From: Actinomycetes bacterium
GTDB lineage: Bacteria; Actinomycetota; Actinomycetes; Actinomycetales; Dermatophilaceae
Direction: 5' to 3'
DNA length: 64,000 nucleotides
Assembly: GCA_029778715.1 (NCBI GenBank)
Contig: JAKOPT010000029.1
Coordinates: 58,348 to 122,347 of the forward strand
The notes under the pieces were generated by a model, which did no database searches, was not told the origin of the DNA, and saw only the letters and a program-made list of their open reading frames with translations. Below are positions 1 through 8,381 of the stretch, one piece after another. Every line of letters begins with the position of its first letter. Position 1 is the stretch's first letter. The position numbers and the translations under genes are program-made.

Positions 1-636
1 CCCCGCCACACCCTCACCGGCCACACCAACTCGGTCACGTCGGTGACCACCACCACCATCGACACCACCCCGGTGGCCATCACCACCAGCGGCGACCGCA
101 CCCCGATCGTGTGGGACCTGACCACCGGCACACGCCGCCACACCCTCACCGGCCACACCGGCCCGGTCACGTCGGTGACCACCACCATCGACACCACCCC
201 GGTGGCCATCACCACCAGCAACGACCACACCGCGATCGTGTGGGACCTAACCACCGGCACCACCCGCCACACCCTCACCGGCCACACCAACTGGGTCACG
301 TCGGTGACCACCACCACCATCGATACCACCCCGGTGGCCATCACCACCAGCAACGACCACACCGCGATCGTGTGGGACCTGACCACCGGCACCGCCCGCT
401 ACACCCTCACCGGCCACACCGGCTCGGTCCGGTCGGTGACCACCACCACCATCGACACCACCCCGGTGGCCATCACCACCAGCGGCGACACCGCCATCGT
501 GTGGGACCTCACGACCGGAAGGGCCAGGCAACGACTGCCGCTGCCCCAGTCGCCCGCACACCTGGCCATCGGCCCCGACGGGTCGCTGATCGTGACCTTC
601 GGCCGGGATATTGCCTGCTATAGGTGGCTGCCATGA
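1..636 (+). CDS. WD40-repeat protein, 3' part (5' end outside window)
   Basis: The reading frame is open from the first base and ends at a TGA (634-636), so the start lies upstream. It encodes at least four near-identical repeats of about 42-44 residues. Each has the WD40 signature: a TGHT turn, then a Ser-Val strand, then IVWDLTTG ending in the Trp-Asp pair. The DNA is itself a tandem repeat of about 126-132 bp, so the copies are recent or homogenised. A short non-repeat tail closes the propeller. WD40 propellers are protein-interaction scaffolds; in actinobacteria they are often fused to caspase, kinase or NTPase modules, but no such domain is visible here. The stop overlaps the next start as ATGA, implying translational coupling with the hydrolase. 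Confidence 0.85.
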   Translation, partial: PRHTLTGHTNSVTSVTTTTIDTTPVAITTSGDRTPIVWDLTTGTRRHTLTGHTGPVTSVTTTIDTTPVAITTSNDHTAIVWDLTTGTTRHTLTGHTNWVTSVTTTTIDTTPVAITTSNDHTAIVWDLTTGTARYTLTGHTGSVRSVTTTTIDTTPVAITTSGDTAIVWDLTTGRARQRLPLPQSPAHLAIGPDGSLIVTFGRDIACYRWLP

Positions 637-1499
637 CGATCCGTGTCCTCGGAGTCCACGGCGTCGGCAACTACCGACGCGAACGCACGGCTGAGAGTTG
701 GGCCGCCACCTGGGCGGCATACCTCCGCGAGGGTTTCCGCGAGGGTCCGGTCCCGGACCTGTCCCTGACGTTCGCGTACTACGCCCCGGCCCTGCACCTG
801 GCCACGAGCCAGGGGCCGCAGGACCTCGAGCAGTTGCGTGAAGACGAGGTGGACGACGTGTGGGCCTGGCTGATCGCCTCCGGGATGCCCACCGGCGCGA
901 CCGCCGAAGGCCGGGTCACCAAGCCCATCCGACAGGGCATCGAATGGTTTGCCCGCACCTATGGCCTCGACCACGATGTCGTCAAGAAGTTGGTCGTGTC
1001 GTTCTTCCCCGAGGTCGGCACCTACTTCGCGCCCCAGCACACCGAGCGCCGCCAGCGCGCCCTCGACATCGTCCGCCAGGCACTGGACACGCAGCAGCCT
1101 CACATCGTCCTCGCGCACTCTCTCGGCAGCGTCGTCACCTACGAGGCACTGTGGCAGGAACCTCATCACGACATCGACCTCCTCATCACCTTGGGCTCCC
1201 CGTTGGCGATGCCGACCGTCGTCTACGACCGCCTCGCCCACCCGCGCGACGGGCGCCCTCGCAAACCCCCCGGGGTGGCTCGCTGGGTCAACGTCGCCGA
1301 CCCCGGTGACTTCATTTCCATTCTTCGGCCGCTCTCCGCACACTTCGACGGTGTCGAGGCCTGCCTCGAACCCGCCATCCACGCCCTCGACTTCCACATG
1401 GCGCGCCACTACCTCTCCTCCCCGACCGTGGCCGCCCTGGTGACGGAGTTCGCCACCGGCACCGGGCCGCGCGGCATACCCGAGCAACCCTCGTCATGA
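633..1499 (+). CDS. alpha/beta hydrolase-like protein coupled to the WD40 gene
   Basis: 288 residues, starting at the ATG of the ATGA overlap (633); an upstream in-frame GTG at 624 is less likely. The N-terminus has a first strand followed by GVHGVGNY, resembling an oxyanion-loop HG motif. AHSLGS holds the probable nucleophile Ser163 in a GxSxG-like elbow with Ala in the first position. LITLGSP follows one strand later, and an Asp (VADPGDF) and a His near the end (DFHMARHY) could complete a triad. No signal peptide or membrane segment is seen, so a cytosolic esterase, lipase or peptidase is likely. Coupling to a WD40 protein suggests a sensor-effector pair. The substrate is unknown. Confidence 0.7.
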   Translation: MTIRVLGVHGVGNYRRERTAESWAATWAAYLREGFREGPVPDLSLTFAYYAPALHLATSQGPQDLEQLREDEVDDVWAWLIASGMPTGATAEGRVTKPIRQGIEWFARTYGLDHDVVKKLVVSFFPEVGTYFAPQHTERRQRALDIVRQALDTQQPHIVLAHSLGSVVTYEALWQEPHHDIDLLITLGSPLAMPTVVYDRLAHPRDGRPRKPPGVARWVNVADPGDFISILRPLSAHFDGVEACLEPAIHALDFHMARHYLSSPTVAALVTEFATGTGPRGIPEQPSS

Positions 1500-1521
1500 G
1501 GTCCGCGCGGGGGTGATCCCC

Positions 1522-1575
1522 CGGCCTACCCTGCCGGAGGTGGGGTCATCGCCACACCTCCGGCAGGGTAGGCCG
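1522..1575. repeat. 54-bp perfect hairpin between genes
   Basis: Arms of 21 bp (1522-1542 and 1555-1575) are perfectly inverted around a 12-nt loop. The arm begins CGGCCTACCCTGCCGGAGG. It lies just after the hydrolase stop and could act as a terminator, but no T-run follows. Its order (CCTACCCTGC, then GGTGGGG, then GATC-like, then GTAGG) matches the hairpin units at 24.0-24.3 kb, so it looks like a dispersed family member. Confidence 0.8.
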
Positions 1576-1652
1576 CACGAGGACGGGGCGCGGGGCCACC
1601 GACGGGCCGCACCCCTGCGCACAGGGATGGACAGGGAGCGCGCCCTCGGGTA

Positions 1653-1809
1653 GCGCAGGACGGGACCCCCAGGCGGGGCTGGATGGCGACCGTGTCCCGG
1701 GTGGTTCTGGCCAGGACCACACCCCCGGTGGCGCTGGACGGGACCCCCGGGCGGGGTTCGATGGGAACCTCCCCCGGTGGGGCTGGACGGGAACCGCCCC
1801 GTTGGCGCT
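1653..1809. repeat. degenerate tandem repeat, about 25-28 bp unit, six units
   Basis: Six imperfect units built on GGACGGGACCCCCGGGCGGG run up to the rarD start. They fill most of the 329-base gap between the hydrolase and rarD. No open frame is supported here. The last unit ends beside the predicted rarD -10 (TACGCT, 1817-1822). Confidence 0.6.
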
Positions 1810-1828
1810 GCGGGCGTACGCTGCCCCG

Positions 1829-2791
1829 GTGACCCCCGCCCCGACCGCCGCCGACGAGGAGGTGCGGCGCGGGACGGCATACGGGATCGCGGCATACGGG
1901 ATCTGGGGTCTGTTCCCCATGTACTTCCACTCCCTCGCCCCGAGCGGTCCGTGGGAAATCCTCGCTCACCGCATCCTGTGGACCCTCGTCCTGTGCGCCC
2001 TCATCCTCACCGTGCGGCGCGACTGGGCCTGGCTGCGCCCGACGCTGGCGCATCGCCGGCTCACGCTCGGGCTGGTGCTCGCCGCGTTCCTCATCGCCGG
2101 CAACTGGGGTGTCTACGTGCTCGCCGTGCTCAGCGGCCGCACCTACGAGGCGGCGCTCGGCTACTTCCTCAACCCCATCGTCACCGTCTTCCTCGGGGTG
2201 CTCGTCCTCGGCGAACGGCTGCGGCCGGGTCAGTGGCTGGCCGTCGGCGTCGGCGGGGTCGCCGCGGTCTACCTCACGGTGGCGGGCGGGATCATCCCGT
2301 GGATCCCGCTCGTGCTCGCCCTGAGTTTCGCCCTCTACGGGCTCACCAAGAAGCGGGTCGGCGCCCGCCTGACCGCCATGCAATCCCTCGCGGCCGAAAC
2401 CCTCGTCCTCGGGCCGGTCGCCGCGGGCATCCTCGCCTGGGTCGCGATGAGCGGCGCGACAACCCTCGGACGGCACGGCGCCGCCCACACCGGGCTGCTC
2501 CTGTCGGCCGGCGTCGTGACAGCGGTGCCGCTCCTGTTCTTCGCGGCGGCGGCCCGGCGGGTGCCGCTGGTGACGATCGGGCTGTTGCAGTTCATGACAC
2601 CCGGGTTGCAGTTGTTGACGGGCGTGTTCCTGCTGGGCGAACACGTCTCGCCGGCCCTGTGGGTCGGGTTCGCGATCGTGTGGGTGGCGCTGGTCATCCT
2701 CACCGTCGACTCGGTGCGCGCCGCTCGGGCCGGCGCCGCCGCCCGGTCGGCCACCTCGACATCGACGGCCCCGGGCACCCCGGTGGCCTGA
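1829..2791 (+). CDS. rarD: RarD-type EamA (DMT superfamily) transporter
   Basis: 320 residues with about ten hydrophobic helices typical of the drug/metabolite transporter superfamily and two EamA halves. The N-terminal GIAAYGIWGLFPMYF stretch and the EILAHRILW motif are characteristic of the RarD subgroup. Substrates are uncertain; E. coli RarD is linked to chloramphenicol sensitivity. GTG 1829 is preferred over TTG 1802 because a -10-like TACGCT (1817-1822) sits exactly 6 nt upstream, giving a leaderless message. The same arrangement recurs before several genes here. The stop lies in a 20-bp tandem duplication (2773-2812). Confidence 0.85.
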   Translation: MTPAPTAADEEVRRGTAYGIAAYGIWGLFPMYFHSLAPSGPWEILAHRILWTLVLCALILTVRRDWAWLRPTLAHRRLTLGLVLAAFLIAGNWGVYVLAVLSGRTYEAALGYFLNPIVTVFLGVLVLGERLRPGQWLAVGVGGVAAVYLTVAGGIIPWIPLVLALSFALYGLTKKRVGARLTAMQSLAAETLVLGPVAAGILAWVAMSGATTLGRHGAAHTGLLLSAGVVTAVPLLFFAAAARRVPLVTIGLLQFMTPGLQLLTGVFLLGEHVSPALWVGFAIVWVALVILTVDSVRAARAGAAARSATSTSTAPGTPVA

Positions 2792-2812
2792 TGGGCACCC
2801 CGGTGGCCTGAT
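2773..2812. repeat. 20-bp tandem duplication across the rarD stop
   Basis: GGGCACCCCGGTGGCCTGAT occurs twice without a gap. The first copy carries the rarD stop codon, so the second is a silent downstream duplicate. It looks like a recent slippage event. Confidence 0.85.
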
Positions 2813-2839
2813 TCTGAGGCGCCCGCCCCGGCGCTCCAC

Positions 2840-2900
2840 GTCGAAAGTACGCAACTTGCCGTGTGCGAACCCGCCAGACGGCAAGTCGCGTACTTTCGAC
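2840..2900. repeat. 61-bp palindromic element, copy 1
   Basis: Outer arms start GTCGAAAGTACGC and end GCGTACTTTCGAC, with about 21 paired bases on each side of an asymmetric centre (GTGTGCGAACCCGCCAGAC). A second 61-bp copy at 4146-4206 has the centre in the opposite orientation. Together they bracket the AbiEi/DUF559-like gene. REP-like or MITE-like in form; no transposase is nearby. Confidence 0.85.
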
Positions 2901-3057
2901 AGCCGGTTGCCCCCCTCGGCGGCCGTCCCGTCGGCTGCCCCCTCGGCGGCTGTCCCATCGGCGGCCGCTCCCTCGGCGACCATCGCCCCGGTGCCGCCCG
3001 CCGAAGCCCTGTGGATAACTTCGAGGCCCCAACCACGTATGCCGTCATCCTGGGACG

Positions 3058-4113
3058 GTGCAGCCTCGCCCCCTTCCGCCGGAACTGGCGTCCGGCCCGT
3101 TCACCCGGGCCCGCGCCCGTGAACTCGGGGTGCCCGATGCCCGGCTGACACGGACCGACATGCACCACCCCCTCCACGGGGTCTGGACTGCTCGACCCGC
3201 GAGCGCAGCCGCCGGCCCGGTTGCCCCACCGCACCAATCCCGGCTCACTCCCATCGACCCCGACCTTCGCCGCCGCCTCGACACGGCCGGCACCGCACTC
3301 CCCGCCGGTGCGGCGTTCTCGCACGCGACCGCGGCCCTCATCCACGGGCTCCCCGTCCCGGCCCACCTGGAACATCGCCTCGACCTCGACATCTGCGCGC
3401 CGACCAGCTCCGGGCAGCCGCGACGCGAGGGCTGGGCGGGTCATCGAGGAGCCGAGCGCCGACAGGTGGTGACCGTTCACGGCCTGCCCGTGACCGATAT
3501 CGCCGACACCTGGGTCGACCTGGGCGCGCTCGCGACGCGACGCTGGCGTCTGCTCGACCTCGATGACTTGGTCGTCGCCGGCGATGAGGTGCTCAACCGG
3601 CTCATGGGGCGGCATACTCGGCGCAGCAACGCCCCCGGCCAGGCGTGGCACCACAACCCACGCCTCGTGGCCGCCGCCGGAGCCGACCTCGAACACGTCC
3701 TCGGCGGCCGTGTCCGTCCCCGCGGCAAGGCGCTTCTCATCCAGGCGCGAACTCTCATGCGCCCCGGGGTGCGCTCCCCGCAGGAAACCCGCGCTCGGCT
3801 GCTGTTCGTCCGAGCCGGCCTGCCCGAGCCACAGGTCAATGCCAATCTGTATGCCGTCGGCGGCGGCTGGCTCGGGGAAGGCGACTTGGTCTGGCCCGGC
3901 CGCCGCGTCGTCGCCGAGTACCAGGGCGACCATCATGCTCAGCGGTCCCGCCGGAGCGCCGACGCCCAGCGGTTGGCGGTGTTGCGCGACGAGGGCTGGA
4001 CGGTCCACGAGATCTGGGCCGAGGACCTCCTCCCAGGAGCCCGCAGGTCGCACCTGCTTATCCGGGTCGCCGACGCCCTGGGCCTCGATCCAGGCACCGT
4101 CCACCTGTGGTGA
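3058..4113 (+). CDS. AbiEi/DUF559-like protein (winged helix plus PD-(D/E)xK-like domain)
   Basis: 351 residues from GTG 3058. The N-terminal 60 residues (GPFTRARARELGVPDARL, then HHPLHGVW) match the winged-helix start shared by AbiEi-type antitoxin-like proteins of actinobacteria. The C-terminal 90 residues look like a DUF559/Vsr-type nuclease fold: GEGDLVWPGRRVVAEYQG supplies an acidic-x-Gln/Lys core, and the chain ends with WTVHEIWAEDL. Such proteins are common actinobacterial accessory genes of unproven function, possibly DNA cleavage or a TA-related role. No AbiEii-like nucleotidyltransferase partner is adjacent. The gene is bracketed by two inverted 61-bp palindromes, suggesting it is or was mobile as a unit. 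Confidence 0.7.
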   Translation: MQPRPLPPELASGPFTRARARELGVPDARLTRTDMHHPLHGVWTARPASAAAGPVAPPHQSRLTPIDPDLRRRLDTAGTALPAGAAFSHATAALIHGLPVPAHLEHRLDLDICAPTSSGQPRREGWAGHRGAERRQVVTVHGLPVTDIADTWVDLGALATRRWRLLDLDDLVVAGDEVLNRLMGRHTRRSNAPGQAWHHNPRLVAAAGADLEHVLGGRVRPRGKALLIQARTLMRPGVRSPQETRARLLFVRAGLPEPQVNANLYAVGGGWLGEGDLVWPGRRVVAEYQGDHHAQRSRRSADAQRLAVLRDEGWTVHEIWAEDLLPGARRSHLLIRVADALGLDPGTVHLW

Positions 4114-4145
4114 GTCAGGCGATGAGCCAGCAGCACGCCCCACCA

Positions 4146-4206
4146 GTCGAAAGTACGCGACTTGCCGTCTGACGGGTTCGCACACGGCGAGTCGCGTACT
4201 TTCGAC
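4146..4206. repeat. 61-bp palindromic element, copy 2 (inverted)
   Basis: Same 61-bp length and same GTCGAAAGTACGC outer arms as copy 1, with the centre reverse-complemented (GTCTGACGGGTTCGCACAC). It lies between the convergent ends of the AbiEi/DUF559-like gene and grcC, where it could also serve as a bidirectional terminator-like hairpin. Confidence 0.85.
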
Positions 4207-4237
4207 TCGGCGTTGGCGCCCCGCCCGCCCCGGGGGC

Positions 4238-5278
4238 TCAGCCGACGCGGTCGACGACTCCGGTCGCGAGGGCGTGCAGGGCCGTCTTGGCCTCCGAGTC
4301 CGGCAGGGACGAGAGGACGTCCTGGGCGCGGCGAGCCACGGCATACGTTTCCTGGCGGGCCCGCTCCATCGCCGGGTGCGCCCGCAACAGGGCCAGCGCC
4401 TCCGCAAGGTCCGCGTCGTCGCTCAAGTCTCCCCGCAGCAACTCCTGCAGCCGCGCATCCGCCGGATCGCCCGAACCCAACGCGTAGAGCACCGGCAGGG
4501 TTCGTTTGCCCTCGCGCAGGTCGGTGCCGGGGGTCTTCCCCGTCTGCTCGGCGTCCGAGGCGATGTCGATGAGGTCGTCGGCCAGTTGGAACGCCATCCC
4601 GAGGTGCTCGCCGTAGACCCGCATCGTCTCGACGACCTCGGGCGGGCAGCCGCCGAACATCGCCCCATAGCGCGCCGCCGTCGCGATCAACACCCCCGTC
4701 TTATCCGCCAACACCCCAAGGTAATAGGCAATCGGATCGGCGTCCGTTGGCGCGGGGCGGTCGTCGCGGATCTGCCCCGAGCACAGCCGCACGAAAGTCT
4801 GCGCCTGGATCTTGACCGCCTCCGGGCCGAGGTCGGCGACGATGTCGGAGGCGGTCCCGAAGAGCAGGTCACCGACGAGGATGGCGGTCGAGTTGTCGTA
4901 TGCCGCGTTCGCACTCGGGGTGCCCCGGCGCACCATCGCCTCGTCCATGACGTCGTCGTGGTAGAGCGAGGCGAGATGGGTCAACTCGACACCCGTGGCC
5001 GCCGCGACGACCTCGGGGTTGACGCCGGTGCCGAGTTCGGCGGCCAGGATGGTGAGGAGCGGGCGGAACCGTTTCCCGCCCGCAGCGGCCAAATGGCCCG
5101 ACGCGGCGGCGATGAACGGGTCGTCGTGGTCGATCCGGGCGCGGAGCAGGTCGTTGACGGCGTCGAGCCCCGCGGCAAGGCGCTCTCGCAGCCCCGTGCT
5201 CGCCCCCGGGAGGGCGAGCACGGACGGGGTGCCGCTGACCCGCGGTGGCGGGGCGACCTGATCGGCAGCGGTCGTCAC
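4238..5278 (-). CDS. grcC: polyprenyl diphosphate synthase (menaquinone side chain)
   Basis: 346 residues, all-alpha trans-prenyltransferase. The first Asp-rich motif is in YHDDVMDEAMVRRG and the second is DDLIDIASD; GKRFRPLLT is the FARM-flanking KxxRP motif. It should elongate allylic diphosphates with isopentenyl diphosphate into the long C35-C45 chain attached by MenA. GTG 5278 overlaps the nuoN stop as GTGA, so it is the last gene of the nuo operon. Making the quinone tail with the enzyme that reduces the quinone is sensible co-expression. The exact chain length cannot be read from the sequence. Confidence 0.92.
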   Translation of the reverse strand: MTTAADQVAPPPRVSGTPSVLALPGASTGLRERLAAGLDAVNDLLRARIDHDDPFIAAASGHLAAAGGKRFRPLLTILAAELGTGVNPEVVAAATGVELTHLASLYHDDVMDEAMVRRGTPSANAAYDNSTAILVGDLLFGTASDIVADLGPEAVKIQAQTFVRLCSGQIRDDRPAPTDADPIAYYLGVLADKTGVLIATAARYGAMFGGCPPEVVETMRVYGEHLGMAFQLADDLIDIASDAEQTGKTPGTDLREGKRTLPVLYALGSGDPADARLQELLRGDLSDDADLAEALALLRAHPAMERARQETYAVARRAQDVLSSLPDSEAKTALHALATGVVDRVG

Positions 5279-6840
5279 AGGAGGAAGACGGATGCCGAGT
5301 GGGCCAGTTCGAGGAGCATCCCCGGGGCGACACCCAGCAGGATCGTCGCGAGCACCCCGACGGTGACGACGACGGCGGTCGCCGGCGAGGGGGTCAGCGC
5401 GACGACGTCGTCATCGGCGGGGTCGGTGAAGTACATGAGGACGAGAAGCCGGAAGTAGGCGAAGGCGGTGATCGCGCTGGCGAGGACACCGATGGTGACC
5501 AGCACCAGACCCATCGTGCCGCCGTACTGCACGGCCGGGGCGAACACCGCGAACTTGGCCGTGAAACCAGCCGTGAGCGGGATGCCCGCGAAGCCCAGCA
5601 GGAGGAGCAGCACGATGCCGGCAAGGAGGGGGTGCTTGCGTCCCAACCCGGCCCACTGGGACAGGTGCGTCGCTTCCGAACCGCCCTGACGGACCATCGC
5701 CACCAGCGCGAAGGCCGCGATCGTGGCCAACCCGTAGGCGACGAGGTAGAAGAGCACGCCCGACACACTCGTGCGGTCGAAAGCGAGCACCCCGACGAGG
5801 ATGAACCCGGCATGCGCGATCGAGGAGTAGGCGAGCAGCCGCTTCATGTCGGTCTGGGTAACCGTGAGGATGGCCCCGACGAGCATGGTCAACGCGGCAA
5901 TGAGCCCGACGACCAGCCGCCAGTCCCACCGCGACGCCTCGACTCCCACGTAGACCAGGCGCAGGATGGCGCCGAAGGCCGCCGCCTTGGTCGCCGCCGC
6001 CATGAACCCGGTGACCGGGGTCGGCGCGCCTTGGTAGACGTCGGGGGTCCAGGAGTGGAAGGGCACGGCGCCGACCTTGAACAGCAGGCCGATGAGCACG
6101 AGGATCGCGCCCGGCAGCAGCAGGCCGTTCATGAGGGGCGAATTGGTCGAGATGGCCGCGGCGATATGCCGCAAGTCCGTGGAACCGGCGAAACCGTAGA
6201 GCAGGGCCGAACCGAAGAGGAAGAACGCCGAACTGAAGGCCCCGAGGAGGAAGTACTTCAGCGACGCCTCCTGGGACAGCAGCCGACGCCGACGCGCCAA
6301 CCCGACGAGGATGTAGAGCGGCAGCGAGAGCACCTCAAGAGCGACGAAGAGCGTGATGAGGTCGTTGGCCGCGACGAAGATGAGCATCCCGAACACCGAG
6401 AACAGCGCGAGCGGATACACCTCGGAGGTCGCCAACCCGGCCTTGGTCGCCGCCGTCTCCTGCGGGGAACCCGGGGAGGCCGCGCCCATCGGGGTGAAGG
6501 CATCCGCGGACGCCGCGCCGAACCGCTCGGACATCGCCAACACCCCGAGCAGCCCGAACACCAACAGCGCACCCTGGAGGAACACCGCGGGCCCGTCGAT
6601 GGACAGCGACTGCCCCAAGGTGATGACCTGGTTCGGCATGGCCCAGAACACCAACGCCCCGAGCGCCGCGACGAGGGTGACGAGCGCGAGGATCACCTGG
6701 ACCTGGTAGCGCGACCCGCGCCCGACGAACGCCTCGACGAGCACCCCGAGGAGCGCCCCGGTGGCGACGACGAGCATCGGCGAGATCGCGGCATAACTGA
6801 TCGAGACCGGCTCGAAAACGGTCGGAACCGCTGCGGACAT
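5275..6840 (-). CDS. nuoN: NADH-quinone oxidoreductase subunit N
   Basis: 521 residues, multi-spanning antiporter-like proton-channel subunit of complex I. Conserved features include the helix with LFVALEVLSLPLYIL, the KYFLLGAFSSAFFLFG stretch, GAVPFHSWTPDVYQGAPTPV with its channel Lys/His, and the TQTDMKRLLAYSSIAHAGFI segment. ATG 6840 shares its A with the nuoM stop (TGATG). The open frame extends upstream through nuoM in another frame, but only this start gives the normal family length. The stop overlaps grcC by 4 nt. Confidence 0.96.
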   Translation of the reverse strand: MSAAVPTVFEPVSISYAAISPMLVVATGALLGVLVEAFVGRGSRYQVQVILALVTLVAALGALVFWAMPNQVITLGQSLSIDGPAVFLQGALLVFGLLGVLAMSERFGAASADAFTPMGAASPGSPQETAATKAGLATSEVYPLALFSVFGMLIFVAANDLITLFVALEVLSLPLYILVGLARRRRLLSQEASLKYFLLGAFSSAFFLFGSALLYGFAGSTDLRHIAAAISTNSPLMNGLLLPGAILVLIGLLFKVGAVPFHSWTPDVYQGAPTPVTGFMAAATKAAAFGAILRLVYVGVEASRWDWRLVVGLIAALTMLVGAILTVTQTDMKRLLAYSSIAHAGFILVGVLAFDRTSVSGVLFYLVAYGLATIAAFALVAMVRQGGSEATHLSQWAGLGRKHPLLAGIVLLLLLGFAGIPLTAGFTAKFAVFAPAVQYGGTMGLVLVTIGVLASAITAFAYFRLLVLMYFTDPADDDVVALTPSPATAVVVTVGVLATILLGVAPGMLLELAHSASVFLL

Positions 6841-8381
6841 CACTGGGCACTCCCGGTGGCGTTGAGCGCGGGCGCAGGATCGGTGGCACCGACAACGTGC
6901 AGCGTCTGCTTGACCGCGGGGTTGACGAGATCCAGCACCGGCTTGGGATAGAAGCCGAGGACGAGGAAGCTGGCGATGATCGGGATGACGACGGCCTTCT
7001 CGCGCCAGGACAGGTCGAGCGGCGCCTTGCCCTCGGCGAAACTCGGCTTGGGCCCGGTGAACACCCGCTGGTAGAGGAAGAGGATGTAGAGCGCGGCCAG
7101 GACGATGCCCAAACCGGCGACGACAGCCGCGGCCTTGTTGACCGAGAAGGTGCCCACGAGCACGAGGAACTCGGAGACGAAGCTGCTCAACCCGGGCAGG
7201 GCCATCGAGGACAGCCCGACGACGAGGAAGGTGCCGGCGAGCACCGGGGTGACCCGCTGCCAGCCGCCGTAGTCGTCGATCCGCTTGCTGCCCCGCCGGG
7301 CCACGAGGAACCCGGCCAGCAGGAACAGCCCGGCGGTGGCGAACCCGTGGTTGACCATGTAGAGCGCCGACCCGGCCCCCGCGGTCGTCGTGAAGGCGAA
7401 GATGCCCAGCACGATGAACCCGAAGTGGCTGATCGACGTGAACGCGATCAGGCGCATCATGTCGGTCTGTCCGATGGCCAGCAGCGCGCCGTAGACGACC
7501 GAGATGACGGCCAGGACGATGACGACCGGGGTGGCCCACTGGCTGGCCTCGGGGAAGAGGGTGAGGCAGAAGCGGATCATCCCGAAGGTGCCGACCTTGT
7601 CGAGGACACCGACGAGGAGCACCGCGGTCGCCGGGCGCGCCTCGGTCGCCGCGTCCGGCAGCCAGGTGTGGACCGGCCACATCGGAGCCTTGATGGCGAA
7701 GGCGATGAAGAAGGCGAGGAACATCCACCGCCCGGCCTCGACCGACCCGCCGACGTTGCCGATGAGCTTGTCCATGAGGAAGCCGTCAGTGCCACCGGGC
7801 CCGTAGTGGTAGAGCGCGATGACCCCGACGAGCATGATGAGCCCGCCGACGAGGCTGAACAGCAGGAACTTCATCGCGGCATACTGCCGGCGCGGCCCCC
7901 CGAACATCCCGATGAGGAAGTAGACCGGGATGAGCATCGCCTCGAAGAAGACGTAGAAGAGGAAGACGTCGGTGGCCGCAAAGACCCCCACCATGAAGGT
8001 GAGCAGCACGAGCATGAGCGCGAAGTAGCTCTTGACCCGCCGCGGGCATTCGTCGGCGCCGAGGTCGTTCCAGGCGGCGAGCAGGCAGATGGGCGTCAAG
8101 ATGGCGGCCATGACGATGAGCGAGAGCGCGATCCCGTCGACGCCGAGGGCGTAGGACACCCCGAACTGCGGGATCCACGAGTGCACCTCGGCCAGTTGGT
8201 AACGCGCACCGGCCGAGTCCCATTGGCCCCACGCGACGAGCGCGAGGACCAAGGTGATGAGCGAGGCACCCAGCGCGATGGTTTTGGCGTATGCCGCGCT
8301 GCCGCCGGGCAGCAGGGCGATCACCACGGCACCGACGAGCGGCACCACCATCATCAGGGTGAGCAGAGGCAGCGAGGACAT
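6840..8381 (-). CDS. nuoM: NADH-quinone oxidoreductase subunit M
   Basis: 513 residues, a proton-pumping membrane-arm subunit. It shows FYVFFEAMLIPVYFLIG with the conserved channel Glu, KAPMWPVHTWLPDAATEARP, and IGQTDMMRLIAFTSISHFGF. About 14 hydrophobic helices are present. The start overlaps the nuoL stop as TGATG; the stop overlaps nuoN the same way, so translation is probably coupled through nuoL-M-N. Confidence 0.96.
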   Translation of the reverse strand: MSSLPLLTLMMVVPLVGAVVIALLPGGSAAYAKTIALGASLITLVLALVAWGQWDSAGARYQLAEVHSWIPQFGVSYALGVDGIALSLIVMAAILTPICLLAAWNDLGADECPRRVKSYFALMLVLLTFMVGVFAATDVFLFYVFFEAMLIPVYFLIGMFGGPRRQYAAMKFLLFSLVGGLIMLVGVIALYHYGPGGTDGFLMDKLIGNVGGSVEAGRWMFLAFFIAFAIKAPMWPVHTWLPDAATEARPATAVLLVGVLDKVGTFGMIRFCLTLFPEASQWATPVVIVLAVISVVYGALLAIGQTDMMRLIAFTSISHFGFIVLGIFAFTTTAGAGSALYMVNHGFATAGLFLLAGFLVARRGSKRIDDYGGWQRVTPVLAGTFLVVGLSSMALPGLSSFVSEFLVLVGTFSVNKAAAVVAGLGIVLAALYILFLYQRVFTGPKPSFAEGKAPLDLSWREKAVVIPIIASFLVLGFYPKPVLDLVNPAVKQTLHVVGATDPAPALNATGSAQ

